Source: Streptomyces sp. DG1A-41
GTDB taxonomy: Bacteria; Actinomycetota; Actinomycetes; Streptomycetales; Streptomycetaceae
Direction: 5' to 3'
Length of the DNA stretch: 64,000 nt
NCBI RefSeq assembly: GCF_037055355.1
Contig: NZ_CP146350.1
Span: 868,001-932,000 of the forward strand
A model generated the notes under the pieces. The model saw nothing but the letters and a program-made list of their open reading frames with translations, had not been told where the DNA came from and searched no databases. This document shows, one piece after another, positions 32,532-40,840 of the stretch (positions are counted from its first letter, which is position 1; every line of letters begins with the position of its first letter). Made by a program: the position numbers and the translations under genes.

Positions 32532-32535
32532 CGCG

Positions 32536-32724
32536 TCATGCGCCCCGCACGCGCGCGCGTACCTCTCCGATCAGCTCCCGCCGGTAGTCGGTGTAGGCGG
32601 CGCGCAGCTCGGTTCCCGGCCAGTCGGCGGGCAGGAGTCCGGGCGGCAGGACGGGGTCGGCCAGCAGGTGCCGTACGACGGCGGCGAAGGCGGTCAGGCG
32701 GTCGGCCGGGCTGGTGATACCCCA
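32536..32724 (-). pseudogene. C-terminal fragment of a PaaX-like regulator
   Basis: Only the last 62 or so residues remain: WGITSPADRLTAFAAVVRHLLADPVLPPGLLPADWPGTELRAAYTDYRREL. The pattern (L..DP.LP..LLP.DW.G...R.....YRR) fits the C-terminal domain of PaaX-family transcriptional regulators, which are normally about 270 aa. Upstream of Trp the frame continues only into the antisense of the HEAT-repeat gene. No start codon or ribosome binding site is seen. It is probably left over from a deletion or rearrangement at about 32715. Confidence 0.5.
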
Positions 32725-33514
32725 CCTGGGTTGCGCGGCCGCGCCGCTCGCCCCAGCCCTGCGGCGACGCCTCGCCCACGTTCCCCTCGACGGCCCCGAC
32801 ACGCCTGAGCGAGCCGTTCCCCTCCTGTCGGCGCTCACGGCACTGGGCGACGCCGAGTCCGTGCCGTCGGTGCTGCGCCTGCTGCGGGGCATGCCGGACG
32901 GGCGGCGGCTGGGCGACGCCGTCACGGGGGCGGCGGCCCGTGCCCTCGGGGCGTTCGGCGGCGCCGCGCGCGAGGCGATACCGGATCTGCGTGGGCTGCT
33001 GGCGACCGACTGCGCCGTCGCGGCCGCGGACGCGCTGTGGTCGGTCACGGACGAGGCGGATGCCGTCGTGCCCGTACTGCTCCGGAAGCTGACAGACCAC
33101 GGTGGCGGCCGGTATCTCCCCGCGGCGGCCGCGGACGTACTCGGACGACTGGGGCAGGCGGCCCGTACGGCCATGCCCGGGCTGCGCCGGATGACCGGCT
33201 CCGGCGCAGCGTCGGAACGGGTCGCGGCGGCATGCGCGGTGTGGCGGATCACCGGGCAGCCGGACGGGGACCAGGTCCTTCCCGTCCTCCGCTCCGCATG
33301 GGTGGAGCACCCACGCACTCGCACGACGATCGCCGGGTGCGTGGCAGCGCTGGGGCCCAGGGGAGCGCCCTTGCACGACCTGCTGCGAGCGGAGCTCACG
33401 TCCCCACGACGGCATCACGCCGCCGCTGGCGGCTACGCCGGCCACGACGTCCATGAGGACGAGGAGTTGTTGCGGGTGTGCCGGGGGGCACTGGGGCGGG
33501 AGGGGGGCAGGTAG
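32714..33514 (+). CDS. HEAT-repeat protein, probably N-terminally truncated
   Basis: 266 aa from GTG 32714. Helical repeats are clear: AVPLLSALTALGDAESVPSVLRLLRG, AVTGAAARALGAFGGAAREAIPDLRGLLA, AVAAADALWSVTDEADAVVPVLLRKL, YLPAAAADVLGRLGQAARTAMPGLRRM and VAAACAVWRITGQPDGDQVLPVL. This is the HEAT or Armadillo pattern, a scaffold for protein contacts. Streptomyces has larger HEAT proteins of several hundred residues; this one lacks a proper start region (no ribosome binding site) and its 5' end abuts the PaaX-like fragment, so it is probably the C-terminal part of a larger gene. Function unknown. Confidence 0.6.
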   Translation: MIPHLGCAAAPLAPALRRRLAHVPLDGPDTPERAVPLLSALTALGDAESVPSVLRLLRGMPDGRRLGDAVTGAAARALGAFGGAAREAIPDLRGLLATDCAVAAADALWSVTDEADAVVPVLLRKLTDHGGGRYLPAAAADVLGRLGQAARTAMPGLRRMTGSGAASERVAAACAVWRITGQPDGDQVLPVLRSAWVEHPRTRTTIAGCVAALGPRGAPLHDLLRAELTSPRRHHAAAGGYAGHDVHEDEELLRVCRGALGREGGR

Positions 33515-33534
33515 GGCGGTCGGGATGGGGCGGG

Positions 33535-33905
33535 CCTCTCTCTGCCGGGGTGGAACCGGCCTGCCCTGTCGGGCTGGGACCGGCCGCACCCGCGGGACTG
33601 CGATCAGCCGCCCTGCCGGGATGGCACCCGCGGCCCTACCGGACTGCAATCAGTCGTGCCTGTCGTAATGGGCTCCGCCCCGCCGGTGTCGGACCGGCCA
33701 CCCCTGACCGACCGAGACCGACCACCCGCCGGGCTGCAATCAGCCGCCCAGCCAGGAACGGGACCCACCCCGCCCACCGGCTGAGGCCGTCGCCCTCGGC
33801 GGGACAGGACCCCGCCCCGCCGAACTGCGGCCGGCCCCCGCCGGAACAGGACCACCCCGCCCCATCGGACTGGGACCAACCATCTGCCGGGGGTGGGCGC
33901 CGCCC
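33535..33905. repeat. Degenerate direct repeats in a non-coding stretch
   Basis: Between the HEAT gene and the Rv1733c-like gene, about 390 bp hold no convincing gene. A motif close to GGACTGCAATCAGCCGCCC recurs (near 33595, 33642 and 33730), mixed with a variant around GGGACCGGCC or GACCACCC. The unit is roughly 45-90 bp and strongly diverged. Confidence 0.5.
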
Positions 33906-33911
33906 GGCCCG

Positions 33912-34496
33912 TCACCCCGTCGTGCGCCCCCACATCGGTCCGAAGCGGGACCACTCGGCGTCCCACTGGGCCATGCGGCGGCGTTCCAGGCGGCGGCGTA
34001 CCGCGCGGCCGCCGGCGAGTGGCAGGAGCGCCGCGCAGACGCCTGCCACACCGCCGATCAGCGAGGCGCGTACGCGAGATTGGGACTCGGTGACGGGGCG
34101 GGTCACCTGGTGGCCCTCGCGGTCCGTCCACACGGTGATCGGCGAACCGGCCTGGCTGCCCGCCAGGACCCGCACCTGGCCGGAGTGCGAGGAACCGTCC
34201 GCGGCGGTCCACCGGGCCTCCGCCCACACGTGCTCGGCACGGGAGACGCTGCCGTTCTCGGAGGCCGTCCCAGGAGCCCGCTCGGCGAGCCGGGCCACGA
34301 GGGGGCGCCACTCGACGCGCTCGCGGGCCAGCCCGTCCTCGACGGACCGGCTCACCGCCATGCCGGCGAGCACCCCGACGAACACGGTGAGCATCCACAC
34401 GCCCAGCACGACCCAGGCCTCCACCTTGTCGGCGCGCCGCTTGAGCGGATTGCGCCGCCAGCGCCACAGCCACACCTTCGGACCACGTAACGCCAT
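33912..34496 (-). CDS. Rv1733c-like membrane protein
   Basis: A 194-aa protein with start ATG 34496 (GGAGG 9 nt upstream; in-frame ATGs at 34505 and 34514 have poorer spacing). Two membrane segments: WVVLGVWMLTVFVGVLAGMAVS near residues 28-50 and SLIGGVAGVCAALLPLAGGRAV near 145-165. Between them is an extracytoplasmic domain of about 90 aa with ARWTAADGSSHSGQVRVLAGSQAGSPITVWTDREG. This is the Rv1733c pattern of actinobacterial membrane proteins of unknown function. Confidence 0.8.
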   Translation of the reverse strand: MALRGPKVWLWRWRRNPLKRRADKVEAWVVLGVWMLTVFVGVLAGMAVSRSVEDGLARERVEWRPLVARLAERAPGTASENGSVSRAEHVWAEARWTAADGSSHSGQVRVLAGSQAGSPITVWTDREGHQVTRPVTESQSRVRASLIGGVAGVCAALLPLAGGRAVRRRLERRRMAQWDAEWSRFGPMWGRTTG

Positions 34497-34765
34497 CGAA
34501 GGCATCCTCCTCACGAGCGCATGACCATCCCGCCGCCCTCCCCCATACGGAAGAGGGCCGCTGGATGCTCACTGCACGTACTCCGGGAGGGCGCCGCGGT
34601 CCGGGGCGGCGTCTTCGTGGACGGGGTCGACGAACGCTCGCGCGGGCGCCGACACGGTCCTGACCTGCGCCGAGTCCGCTCCGGGGGTGACTGTCAGTGG
34701 TGGGGTGCAGACTGGCCCGTGTCTAAGACGAGGGCGTCGACGACGACGCCGCGGAGGTGATCGGC

Positions 34766-35854
34766 ATGACCGAGGTACTGCTCGCCGTGGGCACGCGCAA
34801 AGGCCTGTTCATCGGGCGCCGACGGGATGGCGGCGTCTGGCAGTTCGACGAGAGTCCCTACTTCAACGCGCAGGCCGTGTACTCGGTCGCCATCGACACC
34901 CGCACCGCGAACCCGCGGCTGCTGGTTGGCGGCGACAGCGCGCACTGGGGCCCGTCCGTGTTCCACTCCGACGACCTGGGCCGGACCTGGACGGAACCGG
35001 CCCGGCCGGCCGTCAAGTTCCCCAAGGACACGGGGGCGTCCCTGGAGCGGGTGTGGCAGCTGCACCCGGCCGCCGCCGAGCCGGACGTGGTGTACGCGGG
35101 CACGGAACCGGCCGCTCTGTACCGCTCGGAGGACCGCGGGGAGACGTTCGAACTCGTCCGGCCCCTGTGGGAGCACCCCACTCGGTCGAAGTGGATGCCG
35201 GGCGGTGGCGGTGAGGGCCTGCACACCGTGCTCACCGACGCTCGCGACCCGAAGGCGGTGACCGTCGCCGTGTCGACCGCCGGCGTGTTCCGCACGCTGG
35301 ACGGCGGCGCGAACTGGGCGCCCTCCAACTCGGGAGTCTCCGCGGTGTTCCTGCCCGACCCGAACCCGGAGTTCGGCCAGTGCGTGCACAAGGTGACGCG
35401 GGACGCGGCGAACCCTGACCGGCTCTACCTCCAGAACCACTGGGGTGTCTACCGCAGCGACGACTCGGGCGCGCACTGGACGGACATCGGCGAGGGCCTG
35501 CCGTCCACGTTCGGCTTCGCGGCGGCCGCGCACCCGCACAGAGGCGACACCGCGTACGTGTTCCCGATCAACGCCGACGCCGACCGGGTCCCGGCCGACC
35601 GCCGGTGCCGGGTCTACCGGTCGGCGGACGCGGGCAAGAGCTGGGAGCCGCTCTCGGCGGGGCTGCCCCAGGAGGACCACTACGGCACGGTGCTGCGCGA
35701 CGCGATGTGCACGGACGACGCGGATCCGGCGGGCGTCTACTTCGGCAACCGCAACGGCGAGGTGTTCGCCTCGGCGGACGACGGCGACAGCTGGCAGCAG
35801 CTCGCCTCACATCTGCCGGACGTGCTGTGCGTGCGGGCCGCGGTCGTCGGCTGA
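34766..35854 (+). CDS. BNR/sialidase-like repeat (beta-propeller) protein
   Basis: A 362-aa protein starting at ATG 34766 with GGAGG 8 nt upstream. Several Asp-box-like repeats of the S-x-D-x-G-x-x-W type are seen: HSDDLGRTWTEP, RSEDRGETFELV, RTLDGGANWAPS, RSDDSGAHWTDI, RSADAGKSWEPL and ASADDGDSWQQL. It has no signal peptide, so a cytosolic beta-propeller is likely. Such YVTN/BNR proteins are often annotated exo-alpha-sialidase without proof; the sialidase RIP motif and catalytic residues are not evident, so enzyme activity is doubtful. Function unknown. Confidence 0.8.
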   Translation: MTEVLLAVGTRKGLFIGRRRDGGVWQFDESPYFNAQAVYSVAIDTRTANPRLLVGGDSAHWGPSVFHSDDLGRTWTEPARPAVKFPKDTGASLERVWQLHPAAAEPDVVYAGTEPAALYRSEDRGETFELVRPLWEHPTRSKWMPGGGGEGLHTVLTDARDPKAVTVAVSTAGVFRTLDGGANWAPSNSGVSAVFLPDPNPEFGQCVHKVTRDAANPDRLYLQNHWGVYRSDDSGAHWTDIGEGLPSTFGFAAAAHPHRGDTAYVFPINADADRVPADRRCRVYRSADAGKSWEPLSAGLPQEDHYGTVLRDAMCTDDADPAGVYFGNRNGEVFASADDGDSWQQLASHLPDVLCVRAAVVG

Positions 35855-35964
35855 GGCGGGGACGAGATGGGGGATGACGCGGGGACGATGCGGGCGATGA
35901 GCTTACGAGCGGGCCATGGCCACCGGTTGATCGCCGCTGCCCGTACGGCAGTAGGGTGACGCCC

Positions 35965-36642
35965 GTGGCACCACGACCCTTGCATGAAATCGTCGAAGCG
36001 GGCTGGGCGAAGGCCCTGGAACCGGTGGCCGAAGGCGTCGCCGCGATGGGGGACTTCCTCCGCACGGAGATCGCCGCGGGACGCACCTACCTCCCGGCCG
36101 GGCCGAACGTGTTGCGGGCCTTCCAGCAGCCCTTCGACGACGTACGGGTCCTGATCGTCGGTCAGGACCCGTATCCGACCCCGGGGCACGCGGTGGGGCT
36201 GTCGTTCTCGGTCGCGCCCGAGGTGCGGCCGCTGCCCGGCAGCCTCATCAACATCTTCCGGGAGCTGAACGCCGATCTGGGGCTGCCGCAGCCGTCCAGC
36301 GGTGATCTCACGCCCTGGACGCGGCAGGGCGTGCTGCTGCTCAACAGGGCGCTGACCACCGCCCCGCGCAAGCCCGGCGCCCACCGGGGCAAGGGCTGGG
36401 AGGAGGTCACCGAGCAGGCGATCCGGGCCCTGGCGGCGCGCGGCAAGCCCCTGGTGTCCATCCTGTGGGGCCGTGACGCCCGCAATCTGCGCCCGCTGCT
36501 CGGCGACCTGCCCTCCGTGGAGTCCGCCCACCCCTCCCCCATGTCGGCGGACCGGGGCTTCTTCGGCTCCCGCCCGTTCAGCCGGGCCAACGACCTGCTG
36601 ATCCGTCAGGGCGGCCAACCGGTGGACTGGCGCCTGCCGTGA
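35965..36642 (+). CDS. ung: Uracil-DNA glycosylase, family 1
   Basis: A 225-aa UNG. Motif A is [18 protein letters not shown] (water-activating Asp), the uracil-binding strand is [11 protein letters not shown] and motif B is [21 protein letters not shown] (catalytic His and the DNA-intercalation loop HPSP). It removes uracil from DNA to start base-excision repair. Many Streptomyces carry two ung-like genes; the Pro in GQDPYPTPG, where classic enzymes have GQDPYH, suggests this is the second type. The start was taken as GTG 35965 with AGGGTGA upstream; GTG 35956 is possible. The stop overlaps the kinase gene (GTGA). Confidence 0.9.
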   Translation: MAPRPLHEIVEAGWAKALEPVAEGVAAMGDFLRTEIAAGRTYLPAGPNVLRAFQQPFDDVRVLIVGQDPYPTPGHAVGLSFSVAPEVRPLPGSLINIFRELNADLGLPQPSSGDLTPWTRQGVLLLNRALTTAPRKPGAHRGKGWEEVTEQAIRALAARGKPLVSILWGRDARNLRPLLGDLPSVESAHPSPMSADRGFFGSRPFSRANDLLIRQGGQPVDWRLP

Positions 36643-37625
36643 CCGGGCCGCCGGAAGGCTCCGGCTATCTCGCCGTGGACTCCGGCGGGTCCGGACTCCG
36701 AGTGGTCGTGGGAACCGCCGAGCGCGGACCTCTCGCCCGGCGGGCGTCCGATGAGCCGGTGCGCACGGGTGACCGGGGCATCGACCCCGAGCACTTCATG
36801 GCGCGACTCGTGCCTCTGGTGCGTGCCCTGACCGCCGAGGCCGGTCCCGTGCGACTGGCCGCCGCCGTCGTCGGCGCGACCGGGCTCGCCTCCCTCGGTG
36901 CCGGGCTGCGCGCCGAACTGCCGGGTGGCCTGGCCCGGGAGTTCGGTGTACGGAGGGTCGCGCTGGCCGCCGACGCGGTGACCGCGTACGTGGGCGCCCT
37001 CGGGCCTCGGCCGGGTGCCGTGATCGCCGGCGGTACTGGACTGATCGCGATCGGCACGGACCTGGCGGGCTGGCATCGGGCGGACGGCTGGGGGCACTTG
37101 CTCGGCGACTGCGGCGGCGGTGCCTGGATCGGGCGGGCCGGGCTGGAGGCGGCGCTGCGGGCCCACGACGGGCGGGAGGGCGGCTCGGCCCGGCTGCTGG
37201 CCTGCGCCGAGGAGGTGTTCGGGCCGGTGGCGGGGCTGCCCGCCGCGCTGTATCCGCGGCCGGACCGGCCCGCCGTCCTCGCCTCGTTCGCGCCCATGGT
37301 GGCCGCCTGCGCGGACGAGGACCTCGTGGCGGCGGGCATCCTGCGCGAGGCGGCCCGGCACATGGCCGACTCCGCGGCGGCCGTGTGCCCCTCCGGCGGC
37401 GCGTCGCGCGTCGCCGTCACGGGCGGCCTGTTCAAGATCGGCGACCCACTCCTCGTACCCCTCGACGCGGAACTGGCGAAGCGGCTCCCGCACGCGCGGC
37501 GAGTGCCGGCCGAGGGCGATCCGCTGCACGGCTCGGTGCGCATGGCGGCCGAGCTGAGCGCCGGTCCGCTCACCCTGCCGGGCGACGAGATCATACTGAG
37601 TATGACAACCCTCTCGGGTGATTGA
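36639..37625 (+). CDS. BadF/BadG/N-acetylglucosamine kinase-type ATPase
   Basis: A 328-aa ASKHA-fold kinase. The phosphate-1 motif is [16 protein letters not shown], followed by [12 protein letters not shown], the phosphate-2 motif [39 protein letters not shown] and the adenosine motif [14 protein letters not shown]. Family members phosphorylate N-acetylglucosamine or related amino sugars. It starts at GTG 36639, overlapping the ung stop by 4 nt, so it is co-translated with ung; a functional link between the two is unclear. Confidence 0.82.
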   Translation: MTGPPEGSGYLAVDSGGSGLRVVVGTAERGPLARRASDEPVRTGDRGIDPEHFMARLVPLVRALTAEAGPVRLAAAVVGATGLASLGAGLRAELPGGLAREFGVRRVALAADAVTAYVGALGPRPGAVIAGGTGLIAIGTDLAGWHRADGWGHLLGDCGGGAWIGRAGLEAALRAHDGREGGSARLLACAEEVFGPVAGLPAALYPRPDRPAVLASFAPMVAACADEDLVAAGILREAARHMADSAAAVCPSGGASRVAVTGGLFKIGDPLLVPLDAELAKRLPHARRVPAEGDPLHGSVRMAAELSAGPLTLPGDEIILSMTTLSGD

Positions 37626-37751
37626 TCCGAACACGCACCATCCGCACGTCATTCCATCCGTACGTAACTCATCAGACAAAACCGGACGGATACCGCTCAC
37701 CTGCCCCCTCCCCGAACAGGGGAGCCCAGGAAGCCAGTAACATGCGGCGCC

Positions 37752-38675
37752 ATGAGTTCCCCCACTGGACCCGAGTCCGGCCTGCCAGTACGAATGCCGC
37801 GACCCCGCCAGCCCGGACGGCACCGCCGTCCGGAGCCGCTGGTGGCTCCCGAGGGCGCGCCCGCGCTCGTCCTCGCCGTGCCGGGCACGCCCAGTAGCGC
37901 CACGCGCAGCCTCGCCGAAGAGGTCGTGAGCATCGCCCGCTCCGAACTGCCCGGCCTCGACGCCCGCATCGGGTACCTGGACGGGGATGACGCGGAGTTC
38001 CCCTCGCTTCAGGCCGTGCTCACGTACGCCGCCGAGGAGCGCACCGCCCGCTTCGAGCAGGCGCGTGCCGCCGGCATGGACGTCAGGGAGCCCGACGGGC
38101 CCGTGGCCGTCGTCGTGCCGCTGCTCGCCGGGCCGGACAGCGCGCTACTGCGCCGGGTCCGCCAGGCCGTCATGGAGAGCCGGATCGCCGCCGAGCTGAC
38201 CGATGTCCTCGGCCCGCACCCGCTGCTCGCCGAGGCGCTGCACGTGCGGCTCTCCGAGGCGGGTCTGGCCCGCGCGGACCGCGCCCGGCTGTTCACCGTG
38301 GCGACCGCCGCGGACGGCATCATCCTCGCCTCCGTGGGGGGTGACGAGGCCGTACAGGCGGCCGGGATCACCGGCATGCTGCTCGCCGCGCGCCTCGCGG
38401 TGCCGGTGATGGCTGCGGCCTTGGACCAAGAGGGCTCCATCGCGTCCGTCGCCGAGCAGTTGCGCTCCTCGGGTTCGCAGCAGCTGGCCCTCGCGCCGTA
38501 TCTGATCGGCCCGGAGATCGAGCCGGGGCTGGTCGAGGAGGCCGCGAAGGAGGCGGAGTGCTCCGCCTCGGAGTCGCTCGGGCCGTACCCGGCGATCGGA
38601 AAGCTGGCGCTGGCCAAGTACACGACGGCGTTGGGGATCGCCCCGCAGCAGGCTCAGGGCACGCCGGTTCGCTGA
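37752..38675 (+). CDS. Sirohydrochlorin chelatase (CbiX)-like protein
   Basis: A 307-aa protein. Two chelatase-like halves are seen: PALVLAVPGTPSSATRSLAEEVVSIARSELPGLDARIGYLDGDDAEFPSLQAVL...AVVVPLLAGPDSALLRRVRQAV, and a second starting DGIILASVGGDEAVQAAGITGMLLAARLAVPVMAAALDQEGSIASVAEQLRSSGSQQLALAPYLIGPEIEPGL. CbiX/SirB enzymes insert Co or Fe into sirohydrochlorin. The usual HGS motif after the first strand reads VPGTP here, so a key His is missing and catalysis is uncertain. Its terminator is split by the downstream IS element. Confidence 0.7.
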   Translation: MSSPTGPESGLPVRMPRPRQPGRHRRPEPLVAPEGAPALVLAVPGTPSSATRSLAEEVVSIARSELPGLDARIGYLDGDDAEFPSLQAVLTYAAEERTARFEQARAAGMDVREPDGPVAVVVPLLAGPDSALLRRVRQAVMESRIAAELTDVLGPHPLLAEALHVRLSEAGLARADRARLFTVATAADGIILASVGGDEAVQAAGITGMLLAARLAVPVMAAALDQEGSIASVAEQLRSSGSQQLALAPYLIGPEIEPGLVEEAAKEAECSASESLGPYPAIGKLALAKYTTALGIAPQQAQGTPVR

Positions 38676-38787
38676 CGTCCCCTGGTACGACTGAGAAGGC
38701 CCGCTCCGCTTTGGACGCTGTTGGTAAATAGGGTGCGGGCGTGACGACGGCCTGTATGACCCCGTTGGGGTTGTGCAGGCCGTCGTC

Positions 38788-40452
38788 ATGTTGAGGGGTA
38801 GTTCGGTGTCGTTGCGTGGGGTGGATCTGGGGGAGATCCCGGAGGAGACCGCTCGGCTGGCACATGCGGTGTTCCCGAAGGGCTGCCTGGTGATGCGGGT
38901 GCGGGACGTGCTCGGGCCGGTGTTCTCGGATGCCGATTTCGAGGAACTTTTCCCGGCCCGGGGGCGGCCGGTGGTGTCTCCGGCCCGGCTCGCGCTGGTG
39001 TCGGTGTTGCAGTTCGCTGAGGGGCTGACCGACCGGCAGGCCGCGCACGCAGTCCGCTCGCGTCTGGACTGGAAGTACGCCCTTTCGCTGGAACTGGCCG
39101 ACACCGGATTCGACTTCTCGGTACTCAGCGAGTTTCGTGCCCGGCTGGTCGACGGCGAGGCCGGCCAGCTGGTGTTCGATGCCGTACTCCGGGCGGCCGG
39201 CGAGGCAGGGCTGGTCAAGGCTGGCAAGCGGCAGCGCACGGATGCCACCCACGTGCTGGCCGCAACGAGAGATCTGAACCGGCTGGAATTCGTGGTCGAG
39301 ACCCTGCGGGCGGCCCTGAACCACGTAGCGGAGGAGGCCGGGGACTGGCTGGTGACGGTGTCGGCGCCGGAGTGGTTCGACCGCTACTCGGCCAGGCCGG
39401 AGGACAGTCGCTTCGCGTCCCGGTGGGCGGCCCGCGTCGAACACGCCGACCAGTGCGGGACCGACGGCATGACGCTGCTGAAGGCCATCTGGTCGGCCAC
39501 GTCACCGCCCGCGTTGCGAAGCCTGCCCGCGGTGGAGTTCCTGCGGCAGACCTGGGTGCAACAGTTCCACCACGTCGAGGACACCGTGCGCTGGCGCGGG
39601 ACGAAGGACCTCCCGCCGGGCCTGATCCGCTTACGGACCCCCTACGAGCCCGAGGCCCGCACTGGTTCGAAACGGGACCTGGGCTGGTCTGGTTACAAAG
39701 TCCACCTCAGCGAGACCTGCGAGCCCGATGCCCCGCATCTGATCACCCACGTTCGCACCACGCCGGCGCCGGTCAACGACGTCCTTGTCCTGGAGGACAT
39801 CCACACCGCGCTGGCTGAACGGGGCCTGCTGCCGGACGAGCACCTGGTGGACGCCGGATACGTCGACGCCGAACAGATCCACCACGCCCGCCGCGATCAC
39901 GGCATCGAACTGGTCGGCCCGGTCAAGTCCACCACCGTGAAGGGACAGGCGACCGGAGACATCTTCGACAACACCCACTTCACCATCGACTGGGACCAGC
40001 GCCGGGCCGTCTGCCCCGGCGGACAGACCAACGTCGTCTGGCGGGAAGAGCAGAGCCAGTGGGGCGCCCCGGTCACCCGGATCCGCTTCGCCGCCCGGCA
40101 CTGCGACCCCTGTGGACTGAGGACCTCGTGCACCAGCTCCAGGACCGGCCGCAATCTGACCCTGAGACCGAAGACCGAACACGACATCCTTCAACAGGCC
40201 CGTATCGAGCAGGACACCGACCAGTGGCGCCGCCGCTACGGACACCGAGCCGGCGTCGAGGGCACGATCTCACAGGGCGTCCAGGCGTTCGGCCTGCGCA
40301 GATCCCGCTACCGCGGCCTCGCCAAGACCCGATTGCAGCACCACTTCACCGGCGCCGCCGTCAACTTCGCCCGCATCGATGCCTGGCTCACCGGCAAACC
40401 ACTCGCCAAGACCCGCATTTCACCCTTCGCAGCACTCCGCCCCGCTGGATGA
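38788..40452 (+). CDS. IS1182 family transposase
   Basis: A 554-aa DDE transposase. The N-terminal domain has MRVRDVLGPVFSDADFEELFPARGRPVVSPARLALVSVLQFAEGLTDRQAAHAVRSRLDWKYALSLEL. The catalytic region has RQRTDATHVLAATRDLNRLE (first Asp), DAGYVDAEQIHHARRDHGIELVGPV (second) and RAGVEGTISQGVQAFGLRRSRYRGLAKTRLQHHFTGAAVNFARI (Glu region). A CDPCGLRTSC zinc-like motif is also present. ATG 38788 was taken; GTG 38773 is in frame. Codon TTA occurs at 39631. The TGA stop (40450-40452) lies in the loop of the hairpin that ends the gene. Confidence 0.92.
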   Translation: MLRGSSVSLRGVDLGEIPEETARLAHAVFPKGCLVMRVRDVLGPVFSDADFEELFPARGRPVVSPARLALVSVLQFAEGLTDRQAAHAVRSRLDWKYALSLELADTGFDFSVLSEFRARLVDGEAGQLVFDAVLRAAGEAGLVKAGKRQRTDATHVLAATRDLNRLEFVVETLRAALNHVAEEAGDWLVTVSAPEWFDRYSARPEDSRFASRWAARVEHADQCGTDGMTLLKAIWSATSPPALRSLPAVEFLRQTWVQQFHHVEDTVRWRGTKDLPPGLIRLRTPYEPEARTGSKRDLGWSGYKVHLSETCEPDAPHLITHVRTTPAPVNDVLVLEDIHTALAERGLLPDEHLVDAGYVDAEQIHHARRDHGIELVGPVKSTTVKGQATGDIFDNTHFTIDWDQRRAVCPGGQTNVVWREEQSQWGAPVTRIRFAARHCDPCGLRTSCTSSRTGRNLTLRPKTEHDILQQARIEQDTDQWRRRYGHRAGVEGTISQGVQAFGLRRSRYRGLAKTRLQHHFTGAAVNFARIDAWLTGKPLAKTRISPFAALRPAG

Positions 40453-40466
40453 GTCCAGCGGGGCGG
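40437..40466. terminator. Hairpin over the transposase stop codon
   Basis: Stem CCGCCCCGCTGGA / TCCAGCGGGGCGG (13 bp perfect) with loop TGAG; the TGA is the stop codon of the transposase. It may terminate the transcript and dampen translation at the gene end. Confidence 0.75.
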
Positions 40467-40502
40467 AATTAACCAACAGCGTCCGCTTTGGAGCGGGCCT
40501 TC

Positions 40503-40840
40503 GTCGTCGGGCGGCGGACCCGCGCCCCTGTCGGCCGAGGATCACGCGCGAGGACTGAGCGGGGCACGCTCGTGCCCGGCCGAGCGGCGAGCCGGCGGTG
40601 GCGCGACAGCGGTCGGCCAGCGAGGATATACAGCGGTCGGCCGGGCCCGGCCAGGGCCGTATCAGGGGCGTGAGCTCTCAAGCCCCAGGGGCCCCACGGC
40701 GTGCACAGCCGCCGAGCGCCCCCGGCCAGGCCAGGTCCCCTCAATGCCGTGCAGCACTCGCGCCCCGACCGGCAGCGGATCCCACGGCGCACCCAGCGCC
40801 GACCGCCCCCGGCCAGCACCCGCTCAGCACCGTCCCGCAC
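40503..40840. other. Non-coding stretch with degenerate GGCCAG-type repeats
   Basis: About 340 bp between the IS/terminator and the FUSC gene. No supported gene is seen in either strand. Short motifs such as GGTCGGCCAGCG / GGTCGGCCGGGC and GCACTC(A/G)CGCCCCGACC recur in imperfect copies, as in the stretch at 33535-33905. Confidence 0.4.

Larger units (their letters stand above)
38713..40484 (+). mobile_element. IS1182-family insertion sequence
   Basis: 1772 bp bounded by terminal inverted repeats GGACGCTGTTGGT (38713-38725) and ACCAACAGCGTCC (40472-40484). It is flanked by the 5-bp direct repeat GCTTT (38708-38712 and 40485-40489). It contains one transposase gene and a terminator hairpin near its right end. 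Intact ends, target duplication and intact transposase suggest a recent, possibly active copy. If the repeats are read as starting at GACGC, the duplication would be the 7-bp CGCTTTG. Confidence 0.88.
38695..40502. terminator. Terminator hairpin split by the IS element
   Basis: Left arm GAAGGCCCGCTCC (38695-38707) and right arm GGAGCGGGCCTTC (40490-40502) are exact complements. The loop gcttt is present twice, once on each side of the insertion. Without the IS this would be a 13-bp hairpin with a 5-nt loop about 20 nt after the CbiX-like gene. Confidence 0.8.
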
